This document shows, one piece after another, positions 38,092 through 46,690 of a stretch of 64,000 bases of DNA. Source of the DNA: CAIWHR01 sp963779805 (GTDB taxonomy: Bacteria > Pseudomonadota > Gammaproteobacteria > Burkholderiales > Casimicrobiaceae); the NCBI GenBank assembly GCA_963779805.1, contig CAVZZN010000007.1:372001-436000 (forward strand), given 5' to 3'. The notes below the pieces were generated by a model. The model searched no databases. It was not told where the DNA came from and saw nothing but the letters and a program-made list of their open reading frames with translations. Numbering within the stretch: position 1 is the first letter of the stretch; every line of letters starts with the position of its first letter. The position numbers and the translations under genes were made by a program.

Positions 38092-39136
38092 ATGCGCAAA
38101 ATCCTGATCCTCGGCGTCAACGGCTTCATCGGCCACCATCTGTCCAAGCGCATCCTCGCCGAGACCGACTGGTCGATCTACGGCATGGACATGCAGGCCG
38201 ACCGCATCGAGGACCTGATCGCCGATCGCCGCTTCCATTTCTTCGAAGGCGACATCACGATCAACCGGGAGTGGATCGAGTACCACATCAAGAAGTGCGA
38301 CACGGTCCTGCCGCTCGTCGCCATCGCCACGCCCGCGACGTACGTGCGCGAGCCGCTGCGGGTGTTCGAGCTCGACTTCGAGGCGAACCTGCCGATCGTG
38401 CGGCACTGCGTGCACCATCGCAAGCGCATCATCTTCCCCTCGACCTCCGAGGTGTACGGCATGTGCCGCGACGCCGAGTTCGATCCCGAGAGCTCGGAGC
38501 TCGTGCTCGGCCCGATCAACAAGCCGCGCTGGATCTACTCCTGCGCGAAGCAGCTCATGGACCGCGTGATCCACGCCTACGGGATGCAGGAGGGCCTCGA
38601 TTACACGCTGTTCAGGCCGTTCAACTGGATCGGCTCCGGCCTCGACTCGATCAACACGGCGAAGGAAGGCAGCTCGCGCGTCATCACGCAGTTCCTCGGG
38701 CACATCCTGCGCGGCGAGGACATCAAGCTCGTCGACGGCGGCACCCAGAAGCGCGCGTTCACCTACATCGACGACGGCATCTCGGCCCTCATGAAGATCA
38801 TCGTGAATCCGGGCGGCATCGCGAGCGGCAAGATCTACAACATCGGCAACCCGGCGAACAACTTCTCCGTGCGCGAGCTCGCGACCATGATGCTCGAGCT
38901 CGCCGCCCGCTACCCCGAGTACCGCGAGAGCGCGAGCAAGGTGCATCTGGTCGACGTCACGGCCGGCGACTACTACGGCAAGGGCTACCAGGACGTGCAG
39001 AACCGCGTGCCGAAGATCGACAACACCTGCGCGGATCTCGACTGGGCCCCGAAGGTCCCGATGGCGGAGGCGCTCGCGCTCATCTTCGACGCCTACCGCG
39101 GGCAGGTCGCGCGAGGCGAGGCTCCTCGTCGACTGA
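38092..39136 (+). CDS. UDP-glucuronate decarboxylase (UDP-4-keto-pentose synthase), ArnA C-terminal function
   Basis: About 348 residues, extended SDR family. NAD-binding motif is ILGVNGFIGHHL. Catalytic Ser/Glu are in PSTSEVYGM, and Tyr/Lys in YSCAKQLMDR. FRPFNWIGSGLDSI is typical of ArnA decarboxylase domains. It oxidatively decarboxylates UDP-GlcA; relatives in Ralstonia are called UDP-4-keto-pentose/UDP-xylose synthases. The frame appears to slip near 39110, so that the normal ending RLLVD-stop at 39136 is in another frame. A TATACT element at 38003-38008 in the 124-base gap upstream may be an internal promoter. Confidence 0.92.
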
Positions 39137-39217
39137 CCCCGGCCGCGCGGCCACCGGCCCCGGCAGCGCATTCGCGTGAGGGAGGCCGCGGCCGCGAGCG
39201 CAGCGTTCGCGCGCCCG

Positions 39218-40141
39218 ATGAATCTCGCCCTCAAGATCGACGTGGACACCCTGCGCGGCACGCGCGAAGGCGTGCCGGCGCTCGTGGCCATGCTGCGGCG
39301 GCATGCAGCGGGCGCGACGTTCCTGTGGAGCCTCGGACCCGATCACACCGGCCGCGCGATCAAGCGCGTGTTCCGTTCGGGATTTCTCGGCAAGGTGCGT
39401 CGGACCTCGGTGGTGAAGCACTATGGCCTGCGCACGCTGCTCTACGGCACCGTGCTGCCCGGGCCCGACATCGGCCGGCGCGCGGCGGACGTCATGCGCA
39501 GCGCGCGCGACGCGGGCTTCGAGATGGGCATCCATTGCTGGGATCACGTGCGCTGGCAGGATGGTGTCGCGACCGCGGATGCCGCGTGGACGCAGCAGGA
39601 GATGCAGCGCGCATGCGAACGCTTCACCGAAATCTTCGGACGGGCCCCGCGAACGCACGGGGCGGCCGGATGGCAGGTGAACGTGCATGCCCTGCGCCTG
39701 ACGCAGCGTCTGGGTTTCGACTACTGCTCCGACGGCCGCGGCACGTGCCCCTACCTGCCGGTGTGGAACGCGGAGCTGATCCGCTGTCCGCAGTTGCCGA
39801 CCACGCTGCCGACGCTCGACGAGCTCATCGGTACCGATGGCATCACGGAGCACAATGCGGCTGCGCACCTGCTCGAGCTCACGGCTGATCCGCCGCCTAC
39901 GGGTCACGTGTTCACGCTGCACGCGGAGCTCGAAGGCATGCGCCTCGCACCCGTGTTCGAGCAGCTGCTCGCGGGCTGGCGCGCGCAAGGCTGGCGACTC
40001 ACGTCGACCGAAGCGCTGTTCGAGAGCGTTCAGGGCCTGCCGCTGCCGCGCTGCGAAACGCATCCGGGCGAGGTGCGCGGGCGCACGGGCACGCTGCTCG
40101 TGCAGGGACCCGAATTCCTGGGCGGCGTCGATCCGGACTGA
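39218..40141 (+). CDS. arnD: 4-deoxy-4-formamido-L-arabinose-phosphoundecaprenol deformylase ArnD
   Basis: 307 residues of the NodB polysaccharide-deacetylase family. ATG at 39218 is chosen because MNLALKIDVDTLRGTREGVP is the conserved ArnD N terminus; an in-frame GTG at 39176 is less likely. Metal-binding acids are in IDVDT, histidines in GIHCWDHVRW, and the RTHGAAGWQVN and HVFTLHAELEG motifs are present. It removes the formyl group from the lipid-linked sugar. Last gene of the arn cluster. Confidence 0.92.
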   Translation: MNLALKIDVDTLRGTREGVPALVAMLRRHAAGATFLWSLGPDHTGRAIKRVFRSGFLGKVRRTSVVKHYGLRTLLYGTVLPGPDIGRRAADVMRSARDAGFEMGIHCWDHVRWQDGVATADAAWTQQEMQRACERFTEIFGRAPRTHGAAGWQVNVHALRLTQRLGFDYCSDGRGTCPYLPVWNAELIRCPQLPTTLPTLDELIGTDGITEHNAAAHLLELTADPPPTGHVFTLHAELEGMRLAPVFEQLLAGWRAQGWRLTSTEALFESVQGLPLPRCETHPGEVRGRTGTLLVQGPEFLGGVDPD

Positions 40142-40212
40142 CGCCGCGGCAGGCCCCTTCAGCGGGCGCCGGGACCCTCACCGGCATGCCCTTTTCCACG
40201 AGGAGATCGCGA

Positions 40213-40671
40213 ATGATCGGCAAGCGCGTTGCGGACTTCAGCATTCCGGCCACGGGCGACAAGACCTTCCGACTGTCGGACCACGTCGGCGAGAAGGTCG
40301 TCCTGTACTTCTATCCCAAGGACAACACCCCGGGCTGCACGACCGAGGGCCAGGAATTTCGCGATCACTACGCCGAGTTCCGCAAGGCCGGCGCACGCGT
40401 GGTCGGCGTGTCGCGCGACAGCATGAAGTCGCACGAGGGCTTCAAGGCCAAGATGGGCTTCCCGTTCGACCTTCTCTGCGATGCCGACGAGAAGCTGTGC
40501 ACCCAGTTCGACGTGATCAAGATGAAGAACATGTACGGCAAGCAGGTGCGCGGCATCGAGCGCTCGACGTTCCTCATCGGCCGCGACGGCAAGCTCGTGC
40601 GCGAGTGGCGCAAGGTGAGGGTGGATGGCCACGTGCAGGAGGTGCTCGAGGCGGTGAAGGCGCTCGAGTGA
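40213..40671 (+). CDS. bcp: Thioredoxin-dependent peroxiredoxin, Bcp/PrxQ family
   Basis: 152 residues. ATG at 40213 follows a GAGGAG ribosome site and begins MIGKRVADFSIPATGD, the family start; an upstream in-frame ATG at 40186 is not supported. The peroxidatic Cys is in YPKDNTPGCTTEGQEF. The second Cys five residues later, present in many PrxQ proteins, is absent, so it is likely a one-Cys or distant-Cys type. It reduces hydroperoxides with thioredoxin. phoH follows 90 bases on. Confidence 0.94.
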   Translation: MIGKRVADFSIPATGDKTFRLSDHVGEKVVLYFYPKDNTPGCTTEGQEFRDHYAEFRKAGARVVGVSRDSMKSHEGFKAKMGFPFDLLCDADEKLCTQFDVIKMKNMYGKQVRGIERSTFLIGRDGKLVREWRKVRVDGHVQEVLEAVKALE

Positions 40672-40761
40672 GCGCGCCGGGCATCGCCTCCATGGCGGGT
40701 TGCACGGCGGCCTGCTAGCATAGGCTTGCCGTCCCGTTAACCGCAGCCCGCCAGGAGGCCC

Positions 40762-42243
40762 ATGGTCGAGCGCAAGATCCATCCCGCGCCCCTCACCCTC
40801 GTCGCCCGCAAGATCGCCAAGAACTCGAAGCTCGGCCAGACCACCCGCCTCCACACGGTCAACAAGCTCTTCGTGCTCGACACCAACGTGTTGATGCACG
40901 ATCCCACGAGTCTCTTCCGGTTCGAAGAGCACGACATCTACATCCCGATTCTCACCCTCGAGGAGCTCGACAACCACAAGAAGGGCATGACCGAAGTCGC
41001 GCGCAATGCGCGGCAGGTCTCGCGCTTTCTCGACGAGCTGGTGACGGCGATGCCGAACGGCATCGGCGACGGCATCGCGCTCGAGGTGAAGTCCGGCGGC
41101 GCCGCCACCGGCCGGCTGTTCCTGCAGACCGAAGCGATCACGACCGTGCTGCCGGCCTCGCTCGCCAACGGCAAGGCCGACAACCAGATCCTCGCGGTGG
41201 TCATGCATCTGCAGCAGGCGCATCCCAAGCGCAGCGTCATCCTGGTGTCGAAGGACATCAACATGCGCATCAAGGCGCGCGCGCTGGGGATCGCCGCCGA
41301 GGACTACACGAACGACAAGGTGCTCGAGGACACCGAGCTCCTGTACAGCGGCATGCGCGAGCTGCCGGAGGATTTCTGGGAACGCCACGGCAAGGGCATG
41401 GAGTCGTGGCAGCAGGGCGGCCACACGCTCTATCGCATCACCGGCCCGCTGGTGCCGTCGCTGCTGGTGAACGAGTTCGTGTACCAGGAGCGTCCCGGCG
41501 AAGCGCCGCTGTACGCGGGCGTGAAGGAGATCAGCGGCCGGACCGCCGTGCTGCAGACGCTCAAGGATTACACGCATCAGAAGAACAACGTGTGGGGCAT
41601 CACCGCGCGCAACCGCGAGCAGAATTTCGCGCTCAACCTGCTGATGAACCCCGAGATCGACTTCGTGTCGCTGCTGGGCCAGGCCGGGACGGGCAAGACG
41701 CTGCTGACGCTCGCCGCGGGGCTCATGCTGACGCTCGAGTTCAAGGTCTACTCCGAGATCATCATGACCCGCGTGACCGTGCCGGTCGGCGAGGACATCG
41801 GCTTCCTGCCGGGCACCGAGGAAGAGAAGATGAACCCGTGGATGGGCGCGCTCGAGGACAACCTGGACGTGCTCAACAAGACCGACGACGAGGCCGGCGA
41901 ATGGGGCCGCGCCGCAACGCGCGATCTCATCCGCTCGCGCATCAAGGTGAAGTCGCTCAACTTCATGCGCGGGCGCACGTTCATCAACAAGTTCCTCATC
42001 ATCGACGAGGCGCAGAACCTCACGCCCAAGCAGATGAAGACGCTGGTGACGCGCGCGGGGCCGGGCACCAAGGTCGTGTGCCTCGGCAACATCTCCCAGA
42101 TCGACACGCCCTACCTCACGGAAGGCAGCTCCGGCATCACGTACGTGGTGGACCGCTTCAAGGGCTGGGAGCACTCCGGCCACGTGACCCTGCAGCGCGG
42201 CGAGCGCTCGCGCCTCGCCGACCACGCGGCGGACATCCTCTGA
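40762..42243 (+). CDS. PhoH family protein with N-terminal PIN domain
   Basis: 493 residues: a PIN nuclease domain (about 35-165, FVLDTNVLMHDP, ILTLEELDNHKKG and SKDINMRIKARALGI supplying the acidic cluster) followed by a PhoH ATPase (about 260-480). Walker A is LLGQAGTGKTLL and Walker B is FLIIDEAQNL. This PIN-PhoH form (PhoH2) is associated with RNA unwinding and cleavage. An AGGAGG ribosome site lies about 5 bases before the ATG. Its end is convergent with the Nudix gene, and the repeat at 42251-42295 lies between. Confidence 0.94.
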   Translation: MVERKIHPAPLTLVARKIAKNSKLGQTTRLHTVNKLFVLDTNVLMHDPTSLFRFEEHDIYIPILTLEELDNHKKGMTEVARNARQVSRFLDELVTAMPNGIGDGIALEVKSGGAATGRLFLQTEAITTVLPASLANGKADNQILAVVMHLQQAHPKRSVILVSKDINMRIKARALGIAAEDYTNDKVLEDTELLYSGMRELPEDFWERHGKGMESWQQGGHTLYRITGPLVPSLLVNEFVYQERPGEAPLYAGVKEISGRTAVLQTLKDYTHQKNNVWGITARNREQNFALNLLMNPEIDFVSLLGQAGTGKTLLTLAAGLMLTLEFKVYSEIIMTRVTVPVGEDIGFLPGTEEEKMNPWMGALEDNLDVLNKTDDEAGEWGRAATRDLIRSRIKVKSLNFMRGRTFINKFLIIDEAQNLTPKQMKTLVTRAGPGTKVVCLGNISQIDTPYLTEGSSGITYVVDRFKGWEHSGHVTLQRGERSRLADHAADIL

Positions 42244-42250
42244 CCCCCTC

Positions 42251-42295
42251 GTTACTCAGAGTAAATACTCGGAGTCATGGGTTACTCTGAGTAAA
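42251..42295. repeat. Palindromic repeat cluster, TTACTCNGAGTAA family
   Basis: Two 13-base palindromes, TTACTCAGAGTAA (42252-42264) and TTACTCTGAGTAA (42282-42294), are reverse complements of each other; a degenerate copy (ATACTCGGAGT) lies between. The AT-rich motif stands out from the GC-rich surroundings. The same motif occurs at 63258-63295. It sits between convergent phoH and Nudix genes, so it may act as a two-way transcription end. Confidence 0.7.
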
Positions 42296-42308
42296 GGGTT
42301 GGGTTGGG

Positions 42309-42878
42309 TTAGGCCGCCGCTGAGAGGTCCGGCCGCGCCGCCGGCCGGCGCTCGAACGCGCTCACGTGCACGGCGAACGTGCCGAGCTTGCGGTCGAGGA
42401 AGAAGTTGCGCAGCGTGCGGGTGATCGTGCGGAACGCGAGCTGCTCCCAAGGCACGTCGTCCTCGTGGAACAGCCGTACCTCGAGGCTTTCCGACCCGGG
42501 CGCGAAGTCGAGGTCGAGCAGGCGCGCGCGAAACATCACGTACACCTGGTTGATGTAGGGCAGGCTGATGACGGTGTAGAGATCGCCGATCTGAACGCGC
42601 GCGCTCGCCTCTTCCAGCGTCTCGCGCAGCGCGCCCGCCGAGATCGTCTCGCCGTTCTCGAGAAAGCCCGCCGGCAGCGTCCACAGTCCGTGTCGAGGCT
42701 CGATCGCACGCCTGCACAGCAGCACCTGGTCGTCCCACTCGGGCAGGCAGCCCACCACCACCTTCGGGTTCTGGTAGTGGATCTCGCCGCACGACGCGCA
42801 GACGCTGCGCGGAAGGCTGTCGCCCTCGGGAATGCGAAGCTCGAGCTCCGCCGAGCCGCAGGTGCTGCAGAACTTCAC
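42309..42878 (-). CDS. NUDIX hydrolase with N-terminal zinc ribbon
   Basis: 189 residues. GTG at 42878 overlaps the orn stop by GTGA. An N-terminal zinc ribbon has two Cys pairs (CSTCGS near residue 4 and CASCGE near 27). The Nudix box follows: GFLENGETISAGALRETLEE, with the RE..EE metal-binding core intact. The zinc-ribbon-Nudix plan resembles NudC and ADP-ribose/NAD pyrophosphatases, but length and motifs do not settle the substrate. Coupling to orn hints at nucleotide or RNA-end turnover. Confidence 0.87.
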   Translation of the reverse strand: MKFCSTCGSAELELRIPEGDSLPRSVCASCGEIHYQNPKVVVGCLPEWDDQVLLCRRAIEPRHGLWTLPAGFLENGETISAGALRETLEEASARVQIGDLYTVISLPYINQVYVMFRARLLDLDFAPGSESLEVRLFHEDDVPWEQLAFRTITRTLRNFFLDRKLGTFAVHVSAFERRPAARPDLSAAA

Positions 42879-43420
42879 GGCAGCAGGAAGTGCTCGCGGT
42901 AGTACTTCATCTCCATGATGGATTCCTGCACGTCGGCGAGCGCCTCGTGCTTGCCTTCCTTGGGAATCCCCTTCATGAGCTCCGGCTTCCAGCGCCGGCA
43001 CAGCTCCTTGAGCGTGGAGACGTCGAGGTTGCGGTAGTGGAAGTAGTCCTCGAGCTCGGGCATCCAGCGCGCGAGGAAGCGCCGGTCCTGGCAGATGGAG
43101 TTGCCGCACATCGGCGACGCCTTGGACGGCACGTGCTCGCGCAGGAAGCCGAGCGCGGCGCTCTCCACGTCGCGCTCGGTGAACGTCGACGCGCGCACGC
43201 GGTCGACGAGCCCGGAGCGCCCGTGCGTGCTGGTGTTCCACGAATCCATGCCGGAGAGCACCGCCTCGTCCTGATGCACGACCCACACCGGCGCCTCGGC
43301 GACGGTGACGAGCTCGCCGTCGGTGACGATCAGCGCCACCTCGATGATGCGGTCGGTGTCCGGCTTGAGGCCGGTCATCTCCATGTCGATCCAGATGAGG
43401 CGGCTCGCGTCTTGCGGCAT
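42875..43420 (-). CDS. orn: Oligoribonuclease
   Basis: 181 residues, exactly the E. coli length. DEDDh exonuclease motifs: WIDMEMTGL (Asp, Glu), the second Asp in GNSICQDRRFL, and HEALADVQESI (His, Asp). The segment HYRNLDVSTLKELCRRW is the Orn signature. It degrades 2-5-nt RNA ends, including pGpG from cyclic-di-GMP turnover. ATG at 43420 gives MPQDASRLIWIDMEM; longer readings upstream are not coding. It is divergent from the M48 protease gene. Confidence 0.96.
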   Translation of the reverse strand: MPQDASRLIWIDMEMTGLKPDTDRIIEVALIVTDGELVTVAEAPVWVVHQDEAVLSGMDSWNTSTHGRSGLVDRVRASTFTERDVESAALGFLREHVPSKASPMCGNSICQDRRFLARWMPELEDYFHYRNLDVSTLKELCRRWKPELMKGIPKEGKHEALADVQESIMEMKYYREHFLLP

Positions 43421-43452
43421 GTTGAATTCGTCGAGTTGAATTCGTCTACAAT
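43421..43452 (+). promoter_or_regulatory. Tandem 14-base repeat and TACAAT element between orn and the M48 protease gene
   Basis: GTTGAATTCGTCGA (43421-43434) is followed directly by GTTGAATTCGTCTA (43435-43448), two copies with one mismatch, starting next to the orn start codon. The end of copy 2 overlaps TACAAT (43447-43452), a -10-like element reading toward the protease gene, with TTGAAT 19 bases upstream as a weak -35. Confidence 0.35.
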
Positions 43453-43569
43453 CGGTCGCACATTCTCGCACAACGCCGCGCCGCGGCCCGCAGGCGCCCG
43501 CGCCTGCCGCCGTCCGCGCGCGCGGTCGGGAGCGAGCCCCATGCTCTGTCAATCGCGGCCCGCATCCCG

Positions 43570-44865
43570 GTGCCCTCACCCTTGCCGATCGCCGACGTCG
43601 AGCCCGTGCCCGCCACGACCTTCACCTTCGTCTTCCTCGCTGCCGTCGCCGTCACGCTCGCGCTCCGGTTGTGGCTCGCCCAGCGCCAGATCGCGTACGT
43701 GCGCGCCCACCGCGACCGCATTCCACCCGAGTTTGCCGAGCGCATCGGGCTCGCGGCGCACCACAAGGCCGCGGACTACACGGCTGCACGCACCCGCCTC
43801 GGCATGCTCGAAGCCGTGGTCGACACGACGGTCCTGCTCGTCCTCACGCTGGGCGGCGGCCTCGCGTTGCTGGTGGACTGGACGGCGGCCGCGACTTCCA
43901 GGCCCCTGCTTCAGGATCTCGGGCTGATCGTGGCCCTGGCGGCGGTGAGCGGGGTCATCGGCCTGCCCTTCGGCTACTGGCACACGTTCCGCATCGAGGC
44001 ACGCTTCGGGTTCAACCGGACGACGTTGAAGCTGTGGATCACGGACATCGCCAAAGGCGTCCTGATCGGGGCCCTGCTGGGCCTGCCGCTCGCGGCACTC
44101 GCGTTGACGCTGATGCGCGCGGCAGGTTCGCTGTGGTGGGTGTGGCTCTGGATGGTGTGGATCGGCTTCCAGGTGCTGATGCTCGCGCTCTATCCGACGG
44201 TGATCGCGCCGCTGTTCAACAAGTTCTCGCCGTTGCCGGAAGGCACGGTGCGCGAACGGGTCGAAGCGCTGCTCGCCCGTTGCGGGTTCAGGAGCCGGGG
44301 CCTCTTCGTGATGGACGGCTCGAAGCGATCGAGTCACGGCAACGCGTTCTTCACGGGCTTCGGCCGGGCGAAGCGCATCGTGTTCTTCGACACCCTCGTC
44401 GACCGGCTCGAACCCGAGGAGATCGAAGCCGTGCTCGCGCACGAGCTCGGTCACTTCCGCCTGAAGCACGTGGGCAAGCGCATGCTGTGGATGGCGGTCG
44501 CCTCGCTCGGCTTTCTCGGCCTCCTCGCCTGGCTCATGCAGGCGCCGTGGTTCTACGAGGGGCTGGGCGTTGCGCTGCCCGCGGACCGGCCCGGCGTCGC
44601 GCTCGTGCTGTTCTTCCTCGTGCTGCCCGTGTTCACGTTCCTGCTCGCGCCGCTCGCGGCGCTGTATTCGCGCAAGCACGAGTTCGAAGCGGACGCCTTC
44701 GCGGTGCAGCATGCGTCCGGGCACGCGCTCGTGCGCGCGCTCGTCAAGCTGTACCAGGACAACGCCGCAACGCTCACTCCCGACCCGGTGCACTCCACGT
44801 TCTACGATTCGCATCCGCCGGCCGCGATTCGCATCGCGCGGCTGCAGTCGCTCACGTCCTCATGA
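43570..44865 (+). CDS. M48 family metallopeptidase, Ste24/CAAX-protease type
   Basis: 431 residues from a GTG start. Five or six hydrophobic segments plus the zinc site: HELGHFRLKH (HExxH) and the third ligand Glu in SRKHEFEADAFAVQHA. The N-terminal half, FGYWHTFRIEARFGFNRTTLKLW, is the Ste24 signature, and PLPEGTVRERVEALL and KRSSHGNAFFTGFG are also conserved. Bacteria lack CAAX prenylation, so membrane-protein quality control is the likely role (inference). Followed by cytochrome c, pterin dehydratase and rsgA with tight or overlapping junctions. Confidence 0.92.
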   Translation: MPSPLPIADVEPVPATTFTFVFLAAVAVTLALRLWLAQRQIAYVRAHRDRIPPEFAERIGLAAHHKAADYTAARTRLGMLEAVVDTTVLLVLTLGGGLALLVDWTAAATSRPLLQDLGLIVALAAVSGVIGLPFGYWHTFRIEARFGFNRTTLKLWITDIAKGVLIGALLGLPLAALALTLMRAAGSLWWVWLWMVWIGFQVLMLALYPTVIAPLFNKFSPLPEGTVRERVEALLARCGFRSRGLFVMDGSKRSSHGNAFFTGFGRAKRIVFFDTLVDRLEPEEIEAVLAHELGHFRLKHVGKRMLWMAVASLGFLGLLAWLMQAPWFYEGLGVALPADRPGVALVLFFLVLPVFTFLLAPLAALYSRKHEFEADAFAVQHASGHALVRALVKLYQDNAATLTPDPVHSTFYDSHPPAAIRIARLQSLTSS

Positions 44866-44890
44866 TCGTTTTCCGAGCGGAGGTTCCCGC

Positions 44891-45238
44891 ATGATCGAGG
44901 TCCGCTTCACCATCGCGCCGTTGCTGCTGCTCGCCACCACCTTCGTGCTCGCCGGACCCGCAGCGGGCGCCGGCGCGCAGCCCGCGCCGTTCGCGAAGGG
45001 CGATCCCGCCCAGGGCAAGCCGCTCGTCGAGCGCGATTGCGTCGCCTGCCACGCCCGACGGATGCAGGGCGACGCCGACCGCATGTACCTGCGCCCGGAT
45101 CGACGCGTGCACACGCCGCAACAGCTGCTGGCGCAGGTGAGCTACTGCAACAGCCAGCTCGGGACCAGCTACTTTCCGGAGGACGAGGAGCACGTCGCGG
45201 CGTACCTCAACGAGCGCTATTACCGGTTCAAGCCATGA
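44891..45238 (+). CDS. Small periplasmic c-type cytochrome
   Basis: 115 residues. The signal peptide is about residues 1-29 (LLLLATTFVLAGPAAGAGA). One haem site, CVACH, is near residue 51. A possible axial Met or His is not obvious: candidates are the Met in ARRMQGD or DRMYLRP. The gene ends ATGA, overlapping the pterin dehydratase start. Its redox partner is unknown. Confidence 0.85.
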   Translation: MIEVRFTIAPLLLLATTFVLAGPAAGAGAQPAPFAKGDPAQGKPLVERDCVACHARRMQGDADRMYLRPDRRVHTPQQLLAQVSYCNSQLGTSYFPEDEEHVAAYLNERYYRFKP

Positions 45239-45570
45239 CCGCGCACGACGCCCTCGCCCGCCTCGCCGACCTCGCGATCCGTCGCGGGGCGGCGCGGCTC
45301 GACGGTGCGACGCTCGCGCAACGCCTCGCGCTGCTCCCCGGCTGGAGCCTCGATCAGGAACGGCTGGTGAAGACGTTCACCTTCGCCGATTACCCGGCGA
45401 CGATCCTGTTCGTGAATGCGATCGCATTCGCCGCGCAACGCATGGACCATCACCCGGATCTCGAGGTCGGCTACCGGCGCTGCCGCGTGGCGTGGACCAC
45501 CCACGATGCAGGCGGGATCACGGAGAACGACTGCATCGCCGCCGCACGCACGGAGCTCCTCGCCGCATGA
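45235..45570 (+). CDS. 4a-hydroxytetrahydrobiopterin (pterin-4a-carbinolamine) dehydratase
   Basis: 111 residues with the family core: LPGWSLDQERLVKTFTFADY, the active-site MDHHPDLEVGYRRCRVAW (paired His and Pro), and the C-terminal TTHDAGGITENDCIAAART. It recycles the pterin cofactor of aromatic-amino-acid hydroxylases and may act in other pterin pathways. It overlaps the cytochrome gene by ATGA and rsgA by ATGA. Confidence 0.93.
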   Translation: MTAHDALARLADLAIRRGAARLDGATLAQRLALLPGWSLDQERLVKTFTFADYPATILFVNAIAFAAQRMDHHPDLEVGYRRCRVAWTTHDAGGITENDCIAAARTELLAA

Positions 45571-46578
45571 GCGCGCCGGGCCGCCCCAAGCGCGAATACC
45601 GGAGTGCGCAGCACGAAGGCAGTCGATGAAGCGCAGGCGCGCGCCGGCCCCGCGAAGGAAGCGCGCCCACCGAGGAAGGGATCCTCGTCGCGAGCTATCG
45701 GCGGCATTTCGCCGTGCTGCTCGATGGCGGCGGCGCCCTCGATTGCGTGTTGCGCGGACGCAGTCTCGCGCTCGCGTGCGGCGACCGCGTCGAGGTGGTG
45801 CGGGTGGCAGGCGGCGGCGCGATCGAGCGGGTCGCCCCGCGCACGACGCTCTTCTATCGCTCTGACGCGTTGCGCGAAAAGCTCATCGCCGCGAATGTCA
45901 CGCAGATCGTGGCCGTGGTCGCGCCGGACCTCACGCTGGACGAGGAGCTCGTCAATCGCTGGGCCATCGCCGCGCAGACGCAGGGCTGCCGCTTCGTGCT
46001 CGCCGCCAACAAGGCCGACAAGCCCGGTTTCGACCGCCTGCTGCAGCGCCTCGCCCCGTTCGCGGCGCTGGGCTATCCGGTGGTCCCGCTCGCGGCGAAG
46101 CAGGACGCCTCGCCATTGCGGCCGTGGGTGCTGCAGCAGCACAGCGTGCTGATCGGACAGTCGGGCATGGGCAAGTCCACGATCCTCAACGCGCTGGCGC
46201 CGGGTGCTGCCGCGAGCACCTCCGAGATCTCGGAAGCGCTCGCCGCCGGACGCCACACCACCACGCATTCCACGCTGTATCCGCTCGGGCCGGCGCTCGC
46301 CGACGGCTGGCTGGTCGACTCGCCCGGGATGAAGGCGTTCGGCCTCGCGCACGTCGCGCCCGAAGCCATCCCCGAAGCCTTCGTCGAGTTCAGGCCCGTG
46401 CTGGGTCAATGCCGCTTCCGCGATTGCCGCCATGATCGCGAACCCGACTGCGCATTGCGCGCCCTCGTCGAATGCGGTGCCGCGGCCCCGCATCGGCTCG
46501 CGCTCTTGCGCACCCTGTTGCGCGACAGCGAAGCGGTGCGCTCTGCTCAGGGCAAGAGGCGCGGTCTACTCCGGATAG
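45567..46578 (+). CDS. rsgA: Ribosome small-subunit-dependent GTPase RsgA (frame breaks)
   Basis: The start ATG at 45567 gives MSAPGRPKREYRSAQHEG, a typical basic RsgA N terminus, then the frame breaks near 45630 and continues as EEGILVASYRRHFAVLLDGG. The permuted GTPase is complete: NKAD (G4), GQSGMGKS (G1), DSPG (G3), and the zinc site CRFRDCRHDREPDC. After LLRDSEAVRSAQG the open frame runs on to 46826 over the convergent neighbour. The family normally ends here, and a stop at 46578 lies in another frame, so a second break is suspected. It matures the 30S ribosomal subunit. Confidence 0.9.
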
Positions 46579-46690
46579 CGGCCCGATCGGAGCCCGGTGG
46601 GCCGAACCCGTTGCTCGGAGCCAAGCGCGCGACCGGGTTTGCTCGCCGTTCGATGCCGCGCCGCGCGCTATGCGCCGAGGATGGCGGGGG

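Noticed and set aside
39176..39217. Upstream GTG start of arnD
   Set aside because: The extra 14 residues are Ala-rich and not conserved; MNLALKIDVDT at 39218 is the normal start.
38092..39888. 598-residue version of the UDP-GlcA decarboxylase with a long C-terminal tail
   Set aside because: The tail runs antisense-like through arnD; a one-base slip near 39110 gives the normal family ending at 39136.
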